Part shown: piece after piece, positions 6,150-14,213 of the stretch
How the letters are laid out: each line of letters starts with the position of its first letter
Position numbering within the stretch: position 1 is the first letter of the stretch
Source of the DNA: an uncultured Ignavibacteria bacterium
Lineage (GTDB): Bacteria; Bacteroidota; Ignavibacteria; Tepidaquicellales; Tepidaquicellaceae
Direction: 5' to 3'
NCBI GenBank assembly: GCA_937974175.1
Contig: CALJIG010000082.1
Location: 1 to 20,654 of the forward strand
DNA: 20,654 nt
The notes under the pieces: generated by a model
What the model saw: the letters and a program-made list of their open reading frames with translations, nothing else
Database searches by the model: none
What the model was told of the DNA's origin: nothing
Program-made: the position numbers and the translations under genes

Positions 6150-8597
6150 TTATAATGATATGTAAGGGTTTCCAAATAAATGTATACATGCCCACGCTCC
6201 AGGATCTTTATATACCTCATAAACTTTTTTATTTGCATTAAATAATGCAACTGATACTGTAGATCCATTTTTAAGTTGTTCCAAAAACTCCGGGAGCCAA
6301 ATTGGAGGTATATTAATATTAAGTGACCAATATGGAGCAATAATAGATGAATAACCTAAATCTAAAAAATATCTTATAAAAGAATTAACTTTTTGACTAA
6401 AAATTTCTTTTTTCATAGTACCCGAATGACACACAAATAAAATCAAAATTTTTCCTTCTCCTATAATTTTTTCGAATTCTCCAATAGGAACGCCATTACT
6501 AAAAACATAATTTGAATTCGGTAAATCTACTCCCCCATGAGCTGCAATTATATTAATTTCACCTTCGATAGGTATCTTAGGAATTGTTGAAGTAGTCGTC
6601 TCTATTTCGTATGAGTTACATGTTCTCTCCAACTTTTGAAATAGACTATTTAATGCAAAATCACCCTCTTCTACAGGTATCCAAAATGAAGTTTTTAAGT
6701 CTGCTAGTTTAATTCCTTTCCTGTTCTCAATAATTAACCACTCTGAAGATAATACATTAGTTATGGGATTATTAAGAGAAACAAATTCTCCATTTATATC
6801 CAAAAGTAAATTATGAGGAAAACTACTTAAATTAATATCTTTAATTAATAAAATTTCAGTTCCAATGGAATGTATTCTGTATTTTTCTAATATCGAGCGG
6901 ATAAATTCTAATTTATCTTCTTGATCTTCTATGAAATCTGATTCAACAAATCTTAGTTTTGTAGAAATTTTTGTAAAAAGTTCTTCTATTCTTTCAAAGT
7001 CCCAGTTTAATATATTAATTTCAGAAAATTTTGAATCGCTGAACATTACTTGAAAAATTTTAGAATTAGATTCCACTAAAAATAGGACTGTGCAGTTTCC
7101 AATTGATGAAATATTTTCTATAAAATAACGTTCATAATTTTGAAAAAATTGTTTTTTCTCCTCTATCGTTTTATCTTCAATTTCATGACTAATAACTCTT
7201 AGGCCATTAGGAAAATTTTCCTTCTCCTCAAAATGGAAACTAATATCTGATTTAACCAACATTGCCAATAAAAATTCTAGCTTGTTTTGTTCTCTATGGC
7301 TTTTTAAAATTAATCTATTAGCAAAAATTAAAAAATTTGTGATTTCTTTAACAACATCTTCCTTATACCTAGATCTTGAAACAGAAATTAAAGTATCAAT
7401 GAAAACTTCAATTAAATTTTCATCCAAAAATGTTGATCTCTTTAAATAACTGATTTCATCTTCAGTAATCACACGTTCAAATAGAATAATGAAGTCTTCA
7501 ATTTCACTCAGATTATGTTCTTTAAAAACCAATCTTAAGTTGTAAAGTAAACTTAACCACCTTGTTGCGTTATCCTTAGGTCTAATTGAAAGTAAATTTT
7601 CCTTTTCAGTATTTAAAAATAAAGAGACCTCTTTTATTAAGTTGTGATCTTCTTCTTTTAACATGGACATAAAATGAATAAAAGTAATCTCATTTTTTTC
7701 GAAAACATTTAAATTTAAATTTTTTTTGATAAAATTAAAAATGTTTGTTTCAATATCATGCAAATGTATATCTCGAAAAACTTTTTGCAAAGTCGTCAAT
7801 ACTCTGTATAAAAAAACTGTGGTAATCTCACCTTTTACGATAATTTTTTTAATTAATGCAACTCCAAATACTAACGCCGCAACTATACTATGTTGTCCAT
7901 GATACACATGTAACAAGTTGTAATAACCAAATTCAGTATCACCATTTTTTAAGGAATCAAAAACAAATTCTTCGACAAAATCCCGTGAAAGTTGGTATTC
8001 TTTACTAATGTTTAAAAGATCAATAACTAAAGTTGCAGTTAAGTAGAAGTATTCCTTTTTATTTAACTTTGTTGCTAAATTGTTAATTATGAATAAAGTA
8101 TTGTGATAAAAAACTATTTCATTTGTTTCATATTTTAATTTATTAGACGAATTTTCTATAACAGAAATTAAAAAAAACATAAATTCTGTCATTTTAGATT
8201 CTGATAAAGTCAAATTAATAGCATCACTATCACTTAATCTATGTTTTGGTTTATTACTTAAATCTATTAGTATGTCTTTATAAAGCAGACTAAACTCATT
8301 TACGTTTTCATCTTTATACTCTAATTCAAGAGAATATTCCTTCTTGTCAACATTAACCAAATTGTTTAGATCATTTACTAATAGCATTATTAATAAACCA
8401 ACGGAATAAGTTTCATTTTCTTCCAACACCGAAATCAAAATATTTCTAACTTTCAATGATTCTTGATAATCCGTGTGAAGGGCAAGTTCTAATAAAAGAT
8501 TTTCAAGTGAATCATGAATATCTTGATCAAAAGTATTATTCCCAGAATATTGTTTTTTGAACAATAATATCCGTAATTTCTTTAATTTTTCTAACAT
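6150..8597 (-). CDS. CHAT-domain protein (caspase-like protease) with long helical N-terminus
   Basis: An 815-residue protein. The last ~200 residues carry the CHAT (caspase HetF-associated with TPRs) pattern. Strand plus 'IIAAHGG' gives the likely catalytic His687. 'ILILFVCHSG' gives the likely catalytic Cys723, then 'LDLGYSSIIAPYWSLNINIPPIWLPEFLEQLKNG', and the C-terminus 'AWACIHLFGNPYISL' matches the usual 'WAxFxLxGxP' end. Residues 1 to about 480 are leucine-rich helices, perhaps degenerate TPR-like repeats, with no motif I can name. Residues about 490-650 look like an alpha/beta segment. Known CHAT proteases act in cell death or defence (for example TPR-CHAT of type III-E CRISPR systems and CHAT-gasdermin pairs). 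No partner gene is adjacent here. The gene is visibly more AT-rich than its neighbours, which suggests acquisition. Its stop is 6 bp from the convergent MBL gene. Confidence 0.82.
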   Translation of the reverse strand: MLEKLKKLRILLFKKQYSGNNTFDQDIHDSLENLLLELALHTDYQESLKVRNILISVLEENETYSVGLLIMLLVNDLNNLVNVDKKEYSLELEYKDENVNEFSLLYKDILIDLSNKPKHRLSDSDAINLTLSESKMTEFMFFLISVIENSSNKLKYETNEIVFYHNTLFIINNLATKLNKKEYFYLTATLVIDLLNISKEYQLSRDFVEEFVFDSLKNGDTEFGYYNLLHVYHGQHSIVAALVFGVALIKKIIVKGEITTVFLYRVLTTLQKVFRDIHLHDIETNIFNFIKKNLNLNVFEKNEITFIHFMSMLKEEDHNLIKEVSLFLNTEKENLLSIRPKDNATRWLSLLYNLRLVFKEHNLSEIEDFIILFERVITEDEISYLKRSTFLDENLIEVFIDTLISVSRSRYKEDVVKEITNFLIFANRLILKSHREQNKLEFLLAMLVKSDISFHFEEKENFPNGLRVISHEIEDKTIEEKKQFFQNYERYFIENISSIGNCTVLFLVESNSKIFQVMFSDSKFSEINILNWDFERIEELFTKISTKLRFVESDFIEDQEDKLEFIRSILEKYRIHSIGTEILLIKDINLSSFPHNLLLDINGEFVSLNNPITNVLSSEWLIIENRKGIKLADLKTSFWIPVEEGDFALNSLFQKLERTCNSYEIETTTSTIPKIPIEGEINIIAAHGGVDLPNSNYVFSNGVPIGEFEKIIGEGKILILFVCHSGTMKKEIFSQKVNSFIRYFLDLGYSSIIAPYWSLNINIPPIWLPEFLEQLKNGSTVSVALFNANKKVYEVYKDPGAWACIHLFGNPYISL

Positions 8598-8740
8598 AGC
8601 TCAAAATATAAACAATTTATTAATAATTGTATACAATACTTCAAAACTAGAAAATAAATCCTGCAATTTTTTTCCTCTTCCTATTGTAAAAAAATTTCAA
8701 AGAATTGTAACTGAAACATTGAACGATATGCTAATTTTTC

Positions 8741-8764
8741 TCCCTATCCCTACTAATAGGGAGC
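8741..8764 (+). repeat. Hairpin repeat, copy 1 (TCCCTAT/ATAGGGA)
   Basis: Arms TCCCTAT (8741-8747) and ATAGGGA (8756-8762) enclose the loop CCCTACTA. The same element recurs in opposite orientation at 19667-19690, differing at one loop base and one flanking base. It stands 144 bp upstream of the CHAT gene start and about 86 bp from the first CCGAC-type separator of the cassette array. Whether it acts as DNA (binding or recombination site) or RNA cannot be told from sequence. Confidence 0.75.
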
Positions 8765-8847
8765 ATTTACTTTCCTCCCAGAATTATTCTTATTATATTT
8801 AAAGTGTTATTATATTTCTAAACATCATAGAAAGCATAAGATAAAAT

Positions 8848-9595
8848 ATGACAATAATGCGACTTATTTCAAATTTTAAATGGTGAAAAAGTTAAAAAGG
8901 AAAAAATAGGATTTAACTCATAATTCGTAATTTGGAATTTTTAATTCAAAAGAAGAATCCGACTTTTTTCCGACCAAAATCAAAAATGAAAATTGTTGGT
9001 ATTGATAAAACAATAACGACGGTTCAGGAATCCGACCAAAATCCGACTTATTTCAAATTTTAAAAAGTGAAAAGTTAAAAAGAGAAAAAGTGGATTTCAC
9101 TCGTAATTCGCAATTTGTAATTCGCAATTGAAAGAAGAATCCGACTATTTTCCGACCAAATACAAAAATGAAAATTGTTGGTATTGAAAAAACAATAACA
9201 ACGGTGCAGGAATCCGACCAAAATCCGACTTATTTCAAATTTTAAAAAGTGAAAAGTTAAAAAGAGAAAAAGTGGATTTCACTCGTAATTCGCAATTTGT
9301 AATTCGCAATTGAAAGAAGAATCCGACTATTTTCCGACCAAATACAAAAATGAAAATTGTTGGTATTGAAAAAACAATAACAACGGTGCAGGAATCCGAC
9401 CAAAATCCGACTTATTTCAAATTTTAAATAGTGAAAAAGGTAAAAAGAAAAAATAGGATTTTACTCGTAATTCGTAATTTGGAATTTTTAATTCAAAAGA
9501 AGAATCCGACTATTTTCCGACCAAATACAAAATGAAAACTTGTAACTCGAAACTTGAAATTTGGAACTGAACGGAAAATGCGACTATTATGCTAC
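8848..9595 (+). repeat. CCGAC-punctuated cassette array 1
   Basis: Nine 16-bp separators of the form CCGAC-N6-CCGAC (11-bp period) divide this non-coding region into eight cassettes. The separators start at 8848, 8959, 9032, 9141, 9214, 9323, 9396, 9506 and 9580. The outermost two are degenerate: ATGAC-AATAAT-GCGAC on the left and GCGAC-TATTAT-GCTAC on the right. The cassettes alternate strictly between 93-95 bp (purine-rich GTGAAA-like run, then TAATTCG-like heptamers) and 57-58 bp (ATG-containing segment). This gives a tandem unit of 182-184 bp repeated about four times. Units 2 and 3 are virtually identical, units 1 and 4 diverged, and the last short cassette has the same length but a different sequence. 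No Cas, integrase or transposase gene lies nearby in the window. Confidence 0.9.
8986..9427 (+). other. Three copies of a 25-codon micro-ORF inside array 1
   Basis: Each of the first three short cassettes, with the separator after it, contains an ATG-to-TAA reading frame of 25 codons: 8986-9063, 9168-9245 and 9350-9427. The peptide starts MKIVGI(E/D)KTITTVQ and ends QNPTYFKF. Copies 2 and 3 are identical. Copy 1 differs from them at three bases, all at third codon positions, giving one Glu/Asp change and two silent changes. The flanking long cassettes differ far more between the same copies. This could be a translated peptide, but three differences are few and no ribosome binding site is evident, so coding status is open. 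Confidence 0.3.
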
Positions 9596-9784
9596 TTTTT
9601 TAAAACATTATAAAATGTGGAATTGTGATAAACCGGTTCGCAATTTTTATCCTCAATTCTATGTTAAAAAGTTCATAAGTAAAAATTGTATCTTTTGAGC
9701 ATCTTCTCAAAATATCTTTCAATAAACATTCAAAACTGTTATATTTAAGGTTCACGTTTATTTTATATTAATTAAAACCAAAGC
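9596..9784. other. Intergenic region upstream of the E1 gene
   Basis: This AT-rich spacer lies between array 1 and the E1 dehydrogenase gene and must hold that gene's promoter. A short hairpin, TTTTGAG/CTCAAAA (9693-9699 and 9706-9712), is visible, but no riboswitch or operator that I recognise. No convincing -35/-10 pair stands out. Confidence 0.4.
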
Positions 9785-11896
9785 ATGAGCGATACGCAAA
9801 TGGCGGATATTCTTGTGAATTCCGATAGCAAAAAAAACGGCACTAAAAAACCAAAATCCTCTTCTAAAGAAACAAAAGACAAAGATAAGTTTCACGGTCT
9901 CTCAGAAGTTCAGCTGAAAGAAGCATATATGATTATGCTCCGCTCACGTCTGAACGATGACAGAGTCGATACATTAATAAAGCAAGGCAAGGCAACATTC
10001 CTCATTTCAGGTTCAGGACATGAAGGCATTCAGGTCGCAATGGGAATGGCAATGCAGCCCGGCAAAGACTGGCTCTATACATATTACCGCGATAATGCAA
10101 TTTGTATGACAATGGGTGTAACCGTTGAGCAGATGATGCAGCACTCAATGGGAAAAGCAACCGATACATTTTCAGGGGGAAGACAAATGCCTATGACTAT
10201 CGGCAGCCAGCAGTTCAGAATTCCTACGGCATCATTAACAACAGGCTCACAATACCTTGAAGCAGCAGGCGCAGCACTGGCAGAAGTTTATAAAGGAACA
10301 GATGCAGTTGCTTATGCAGGCGGCGGTGAAGGTTCAACTTCAGAAGGTGAATTCTGGGAAGCTGTTAACTGGGCTTCACGTGATAAGCTCCCTGTGGTAT
10401 TTGTAATCCAGAATAATAAGTTTGCAATTTCAGTTCCTGTATCTCAGCAAACAGCAGGCGGTTCAGTTTACAAAGCAACTGAAGGATTTGTAGGATTAAA
10501 AAGAGTTGATATAGACGGAACAGATTTTCTTGCAAGTTATGCTACATGTAAAGAAGCAGTTGAGCATGCAAGAGCAGGTAACGGACCTACATTGATTCAC
10601 GCTAATGTAGTGCGTTTACGTTCACACTCAGCATCAGATGCACAGGAAAAATACAGAAGCAAAGAAGATCTTGAAGAAGATACAAAAAAAGATCCGCTGT
10701 TAAAATTAGAGAACATTCTTATAGAGAATAATATAATAACAAAAGAAGACGCTGAAAGAATACGAAAAGAAGTTTTTGAAGAAGTTATGAAAATTGCAGA
10801 TGATGTATGGCAGCAGCCTGCACCGGATGCATCTACAGTGGAAGATTATTTATTCTGCCCTGCAGATGAGCAGACTCCAATTGAATATGAAAAAAGTGTT
10901 CCATCAGGCGAGCCTGTTGTAATGGTTGATGCAATCAATCACGCTCTTCATGAAGAGATGGAAAAAAATCCCAACATGATTGTTTATGGTGAAGACGTTC
11001 AGGATAACAAAGGCGGAGTGTTCACAGCTACAAAAGGACTTACAAATAAATTCGGAATAAAAAGATGTTTCAATTCACAGCTTGCTGAAGCAACTATAGT
11101 TGGTACTGCTATCGGCGCAGCTATTGCAGGATTAAAACCTGTTGTTGAAATCCAATTTGCAGATTACATCTGGCCTGCTATGATGCAGATTCGTGATGAA
11201 CTTGCAATGTACAGATACCGTTCGAACAATACTTTCCCAACACCTGTTACAATAAGAACAGCTTGCGGCGGATATATTAACGGCGGACCATATCACTCAC
11301 AAAATATCGAGGCAATTTTTGCAAAGTGCGCTGGTATTTATATTGCATATCCATCTAACGCTGCTGATGCGAAAGGTTTATTGAAAACTGCATGTCAGTT
11401 GAATGACCCTGTTTTATTCTTAGAGCACAAATTTTTATACAGACAGGGATTTGCAAAATCACCTGAGCCGGACAAAGATTATTATTTACCGTTCGGTAAG
11501 GCTGCAGTAAAAACTGATGGCGATGATATTACAATCGTAACATACGGTGCAATGGTTGATAAGGCAATGAGAGCTGCAAAAGAAATGGCTAAGCAAGGCG
11601 TGGGCGTAGAAGTAATTGATATAAGAACAATCGTTCCATTAGATATCGAAACGATTTTAACTTCAGTAAAGAAAACAGGTAAAGTGATTGTATTCCATGA
11701 AGATTCAAAGTTCATGGGATTCGGCGCTGAGATAGCTGCGGAAATATCTGAAAGAGCTTTCACCTATCTTGACGCTCCTGTTAAGAGAGTAGCAGGATTG
11801 CATGTTCACGTTCCTTATCATTCGAATCTTGAAAAAGCTGCCTTACCGCAGAACGACTGGATCTTAAAAGCATGCGAGGAACTTGCTGCATTTTAA
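9785..11896 (+). CDS. Fused alpha-beta E1 component of a 2-oxoacid dehydrogenase complex
   Basis: A 703-residue fusion of the two E1 subunits of a branched-chain/pyruvate-type 2-oxoacid dehydrogenase. Residues 1-35 are a Lys/Ser-rich linker-like N-terminus. Residues about 40-350 are E1-alpha: 'GHEGIQVAMGMAM', 'YYRDNA' and the thiamine diphosphate motif from G181-E-G183 to N210-N211 (the usual GDG is GEG here), plus 'VRLRSHSASD' in the phosphorylation-loop region. Residues about 371-703 are E1-beta: 'VVMVDAINHALHEEM', 'YGEDVQDNKGGVF', 'LAEATIVGTAIGAA' and 'VEIQFADYIWPAMMQI'. The enzyme decarboxylates a 2-oxoacid and acylates the lipoyl group of E2. Fused E1 proteins are common in Bacteroidota relatives; substrate (branched-chain, pyruvate or other) cannot be fixed from motifs. 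E2 and E3 genes are not adjacent. A terminator follows 31 bp downstream. Confidence 0.93.
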   Translation: MSDTQMADILVNSDSKKNGTKKPKSSSKETKDKDKFHGLSEVQLKEAYMIMLRSRLNDDRVDTLIKQGKATFLISGSGHEGIQVAMGMAMQPGKDWLYTYYRDNAICMTMGVTVEQMMQHSMGKATDTFSGGRQMPMTIGSQQFRIPTASLTTGSQYLEAAGAALAEVYKGTDAVAYAGGGEGSTSEGEFWEAVNWASRDKLPVVFVIQNNKFAISVPVSQQTAGGSVYKATEGFVGLKRVDIDGTDFLASYATCKEAVEHARAGNGPTLIHANVVRLRSHSASDAQEKYRSKEDLEEDTKKDPLLKLENILIENNIITKEDAERIRKEVFEEVMKIADDVWQQPAPDASTVEDYLFCPADEQTPIEYEKSVPSGEPVVMVDAINHALHEEMEKNPNMIVYGEDVQDNKGGVFTATKGLTNKFGIKRCFNSQLAEATIVGTAIGAAIAGLKPVVEIQFADYIWPAMMQIRDELAMYRYRSNNTFPTPVTIRTACGGYINGGPYHSQNIEAIFAKCAGIYIAYPSNAADAKGLLKTACQLNDPVLFLEHKFLYRQGFAKSPEPDKDYYLPFGKAAVKTDGDDITIVTYGAMVDKAMRAAKEMAKQGVGVEVIDIRTIVPLDIETILTSVKKTGKVIVFHEDSKFMGFGAEIAAEISERAFTYLDAPVKRVAGLHVHVPYHSNLEKAALPQNDWILKACEELAAF

Positions 11897-11927
11897 TTAG
11901 TATAAAAATTGAAATTCTTATAAACAG

Positions 11928-11956
11928 AAACCCAAGAATTTTCTTGGGTTTTTTTA
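11928..11956 (+). terminator. Intrinsic terminator of the E1 gene
   Basis: Stem AAACCCAAGA/TCTTGGGTTT (11928-11937 and 11942-11951) with loop ATTT runs directly into a T tract. It ends the E1 transcript and separates it from the aminopeptidase gene 23 bp further on. Confidence 0.92.
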
Positions 11957-11978
11957 TATCCTACAATTAATATTACCA

Positions 11979-13586
11979 ATGAAAAAAATCTCTCTCATAT
12001 TCTTCTTTATAGTTTCTTCTTTATTTGCTCAGGATAAAAATATAGACGTACTGAATTATAATCTGAACTTTGATTTTTCAAACAATTTTAAGCCTAATGC
12101 AAATTATATTTTCACTGCTAATGAGATAGTAAGGATTAAGGCGGTTAACGATGTTAATTCAGTTGTGCTGAATGCAAACAACACTTCGCTAAAAATTGAA
12201 AGCGTTTCTATCAGCGGAGTTTCATTTACTCATGCTAAGGATGAAATAACTATCAGTCTTGATAAAACTTATTTATCGGGTGAAGAATTTGAAGTAGGGA
12301 TAAGCTACTCTCACAAGAATTTTTTTGATACGGCTTTTTATGTAGGCAAAGGAATATTGTATACTGATTCTGAACCAGAAGGCGCGCGATGCTGGTATCC
12401 TTGCAAAGATTTCCCGGATGATAAGGCCTTATTTGAAATTAAAGGAAAAGTCCCGAGTAATATTTTATTCGGCTCAAACGGATTGCTTATAGATTCCGTC
12501 TCTGACGGTAAGTTTACAACGTATACCTGGAAAGAAGACTATCCAATGGCAACTTACCTTGCCGTTGTAGCAGCAAGTGAACATTATTCGATGAAAGTAA
12601 TCGAATGGCGAAATCCTGAAACCGGCAAAATGATTCCTATAAGATTTTACTTTCAAAAAACTGATGAGAGAAGTAAAATCGATTTGATGATGATAAGAGT
12701 GCCTGAGATGCTTGATTTTCTTACGGAGAAATTCGGTTCATATCCTTTCGACAAACTTGCATTTGCAACAGTAGATAATCAGTTTCCATGGGGTGGAATG
12801 GAAAACCAGACCTTAATAACATTGTGCGGAAATTGTTATAACGATGATTTGCTTTTACACGAAATTGCTCATCACTGGTTTGGCGATATGATATCCCCTA
12901 CCCGCTGGTCTGATATCTGGCTGAATGAAGGTTTTGCGACTTATTGCGAAACTATCTGGGCTGAAAAAATGGAAGGTAAAACTCAATACAGAAGACTGAA
13001 TAAAATAAATGCTGATTCTTATTTAATGACTAATCCGGGGAGGCCGATTTACAATAAAGCCTGGGACACATTAACACCTAATAATAATGTGCTTTTCGAT
13101 GTTGCAATGACTTACAATAAAAGCGGTGCTATACTTTATATGTTGAGATATGTTTTAGGGGATTCAATATTTTTCTCAAGTGTAAAACGATATGCCACAA
13201 ATCCTGATTTAATGTATAAGAATATTAATACGAATGAATTTGTAAGATTAATGAGCGAATATAGCAACAGAGATTTAACATGGTTCTTCGAGCAATGGCT
13301 TTACAGACCAAATCATCCTGTCTATGATAACAGATATGAAATTAAAAAAGATGGCGATGAGTGGAAAGTAATTTTTAATGTAAAGCAAACTCAGCGTGAA
13401 GAATTTTTTAAAATGCCTATAGAAATCCAGATCTTCTTCTCGAAGGAAAACAAGATTGTCAGATTAGAAAACGACTACAACAATCAAAGCTTTGAATTAA
13501 AATTTAAAGATAAACCCGTACAGGTTGTATTTGATCCTAACAACGAAATCATCTTAAAGAAAGCAAAAACCGTTCAGGGATTTTAG
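11979..13586 (+). CDS. Secreted M1-family metallo-aminopeptidase
   Basis: A 535-residue zinc aminopeptidase of family M1. Residues 1-18 are a signal peptide (Lys-Lys, hydrophobic core, cleavage near Phe-Ala-Gln). Residues about 20-190 are the N-terminal beta-saddle domain with 'GARCWYPCKDFPDDKALFEI'. The exopeptidase motif is WGGMEN (271-276; classical GAMEN). The zinc site is HEIAHHWFGD with His294, His298 and catalytic Glu295, and the third ligand is Glu317 in 'WLNEGFATY'. A conserved Tyr region follows at 'AMTYNKSGAILYMLR'. At 535 residues it lacks the large helical C-terminal domain of PepN and ends in a short beta domain, like many secreted Bacteroidota-type members. It probably releases N-terminal residues from peptides in the periplasm or outside the cell. 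Its last 38 bp overlap the convergent gene. Confidence 0.94.
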   Translation: MKKISLIFFFIVSSLFAQDKNIDVLNYNLNFDFSNNFKPNANYIFTANEIVRIKAVNDVNSVVLNANNTSLKIESVSISGVSFTHAKDEITISLDKTYLSGEEFEVGISYSHKNFFDTAFYVGKGILYTDSEPEGARCWYPCKDFPDDKALFEIKGKVPSNILFGSNGLLIDSVSDGKFTTYTWKEDYPMATYLAVVAASEHYSMKVIEWRNPETGKMIPIRFYFQKTDERSKIDLMMIRVPEMLDFLTEKFGSYPFDKLAFATVDNQFPWGGMENQTLITLCGNCYNDDLLLHEIAHHWFGDMISPTRWSDIWLNEGFATYCETIWAEKMEGKTQYRRLNKINADSYLMTNPGRPIYNKAWDTLTPNNNVLFDVAMTYNKSGAILYMLRYVLGDSIFFSSVKRYATNPDLMYKNINTNEFVRLMSEYSNRDLTWFFEQWLYRPNHPVYDNRYEIKKDGDEWKVIFNVKQTQREEFFKMPIEIQIFFSKENKIVRLENDYNNQSFELKFKDKPVQVVFDPNNEIILKKAKTVQGF

Positions 13587-14211
13587 AAATTTCTGATTCT
13601 TTGGGAAGCTGAAAATTTACTTTTAACACAGGCACTTCAAAATCATTTTTGATTTTTAAGTGTGTACCGAGGTCTTTTAATTCGCTTTTATTATTATTCT
13701 CTAAAGTTTTATAACGCAATGTGGAGTTAAACCCTATCATTGCCCCTGCAGTAGGAAAAGCAAGAGTGCTCCAGGCAACTACCGGACTTTGAACAATAAA
13801 GAGAGTGCCAATTCCTGCACCTGTTCCTAATACACCACCTAAAATTGTAGTTCCTACATCACCAGTAAAATTTTTCGAAGAGCCGATACCATAAACACCA
13901 ATTATACTTCCTGCGCAATGGCCTGCAACAAAACCAAGAATTGCTCCACCGGCACCATCCCACTCGCCATGACCTTGTTTAGTTAACAAGTAACCTGCAT
14001 ATCCGGCACCAAAACCTAAAGCTATGCCTCCAAGATTTCCTCCGAAAAATTGCCCGATAAGTTCATCGCCTGCTGAAGGCTTTTCATTTAATTTTAGTGT
14101 CAGTTTTGTTGTAACAGTTTTTGTTGTGTCGGTAAGTTCTAAAGATTTATATTGGGCATTTGCTGAAGGAATAATAAATGCAACAATTAAAGCCAGAATT
14201 ATTGTTTTCAT
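13549..14211 (-). CDS. Exported glycine-rich (glycine-zipper-like) protein
   Basis: A 220-residue protein that I cannot assign to a named family. A signal peptide is clear (residues 1-19, cleavage after Ala-Asn-Ala). Residues about 50-165 are very rich in Gly and Ala with GxxxG-type spacing ('FFGGNLGGIALGFGAGYAGY', 'GAGGAILGFVAGHCAGSIIG', 'ILGGVLGTGAGIGTLFIV'). This suggests three or four membrane-inserting glycine-zipper hairpins. The last 50 residues are hydrophilic and charged. Similar proteins associate with the envelope in Bacteroidota relatives, but no function is known to me. It starts 2 bp after the stop of the acyl-CoA synthetase-like gene, so it is co-transcribed. Its C-terminal codons overlap the end of the aminopeptidase gene on the other strand by 38 bp. 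Confidence 0.75.
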   Translation of the reverse strand: MKTIILALIVAFIIPSANAQYKSLELTDTTKTVTTKLTLKLNEKPSAGDELIGQFFGGNLGGIALGFGAGYAGYLLTKQGHGEWDGAGGAILGFVAGHCAGSIIGVYGIGSSKNFTGDVGTTILGGVLGTGAGIGTLFIVQSPVVAWSTLAFPTAGAMIGFNSTLRYKTLENNNKSELKDLGTHLKIKNDFEVPVLKVNFQLPKESEISKIPERFLLSLR

Positions 14212-14213
14212 TT

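Noticed and set aside
8557..8802. An 81-codon rightward frame over the CHAT gene start
   Set aside because: It overlaps the start of the CHAT gene, runs through the hairpin repeat, and has the composition of non-coding AT-rich DNA.
8848..9595. CRISPR array
   Set aside because: The constant element is only 16 bp with two conserved words, the intervening sequences are repeats of each other, and no cas genes are present.
8848..9595. Integron cassette array
   Set aside because: No integrase gene, no attC-like long imperfect palindromes, and the cassettes are 57-95 bp rather than gene-sized. The resemblance is only in the punctuated layout.
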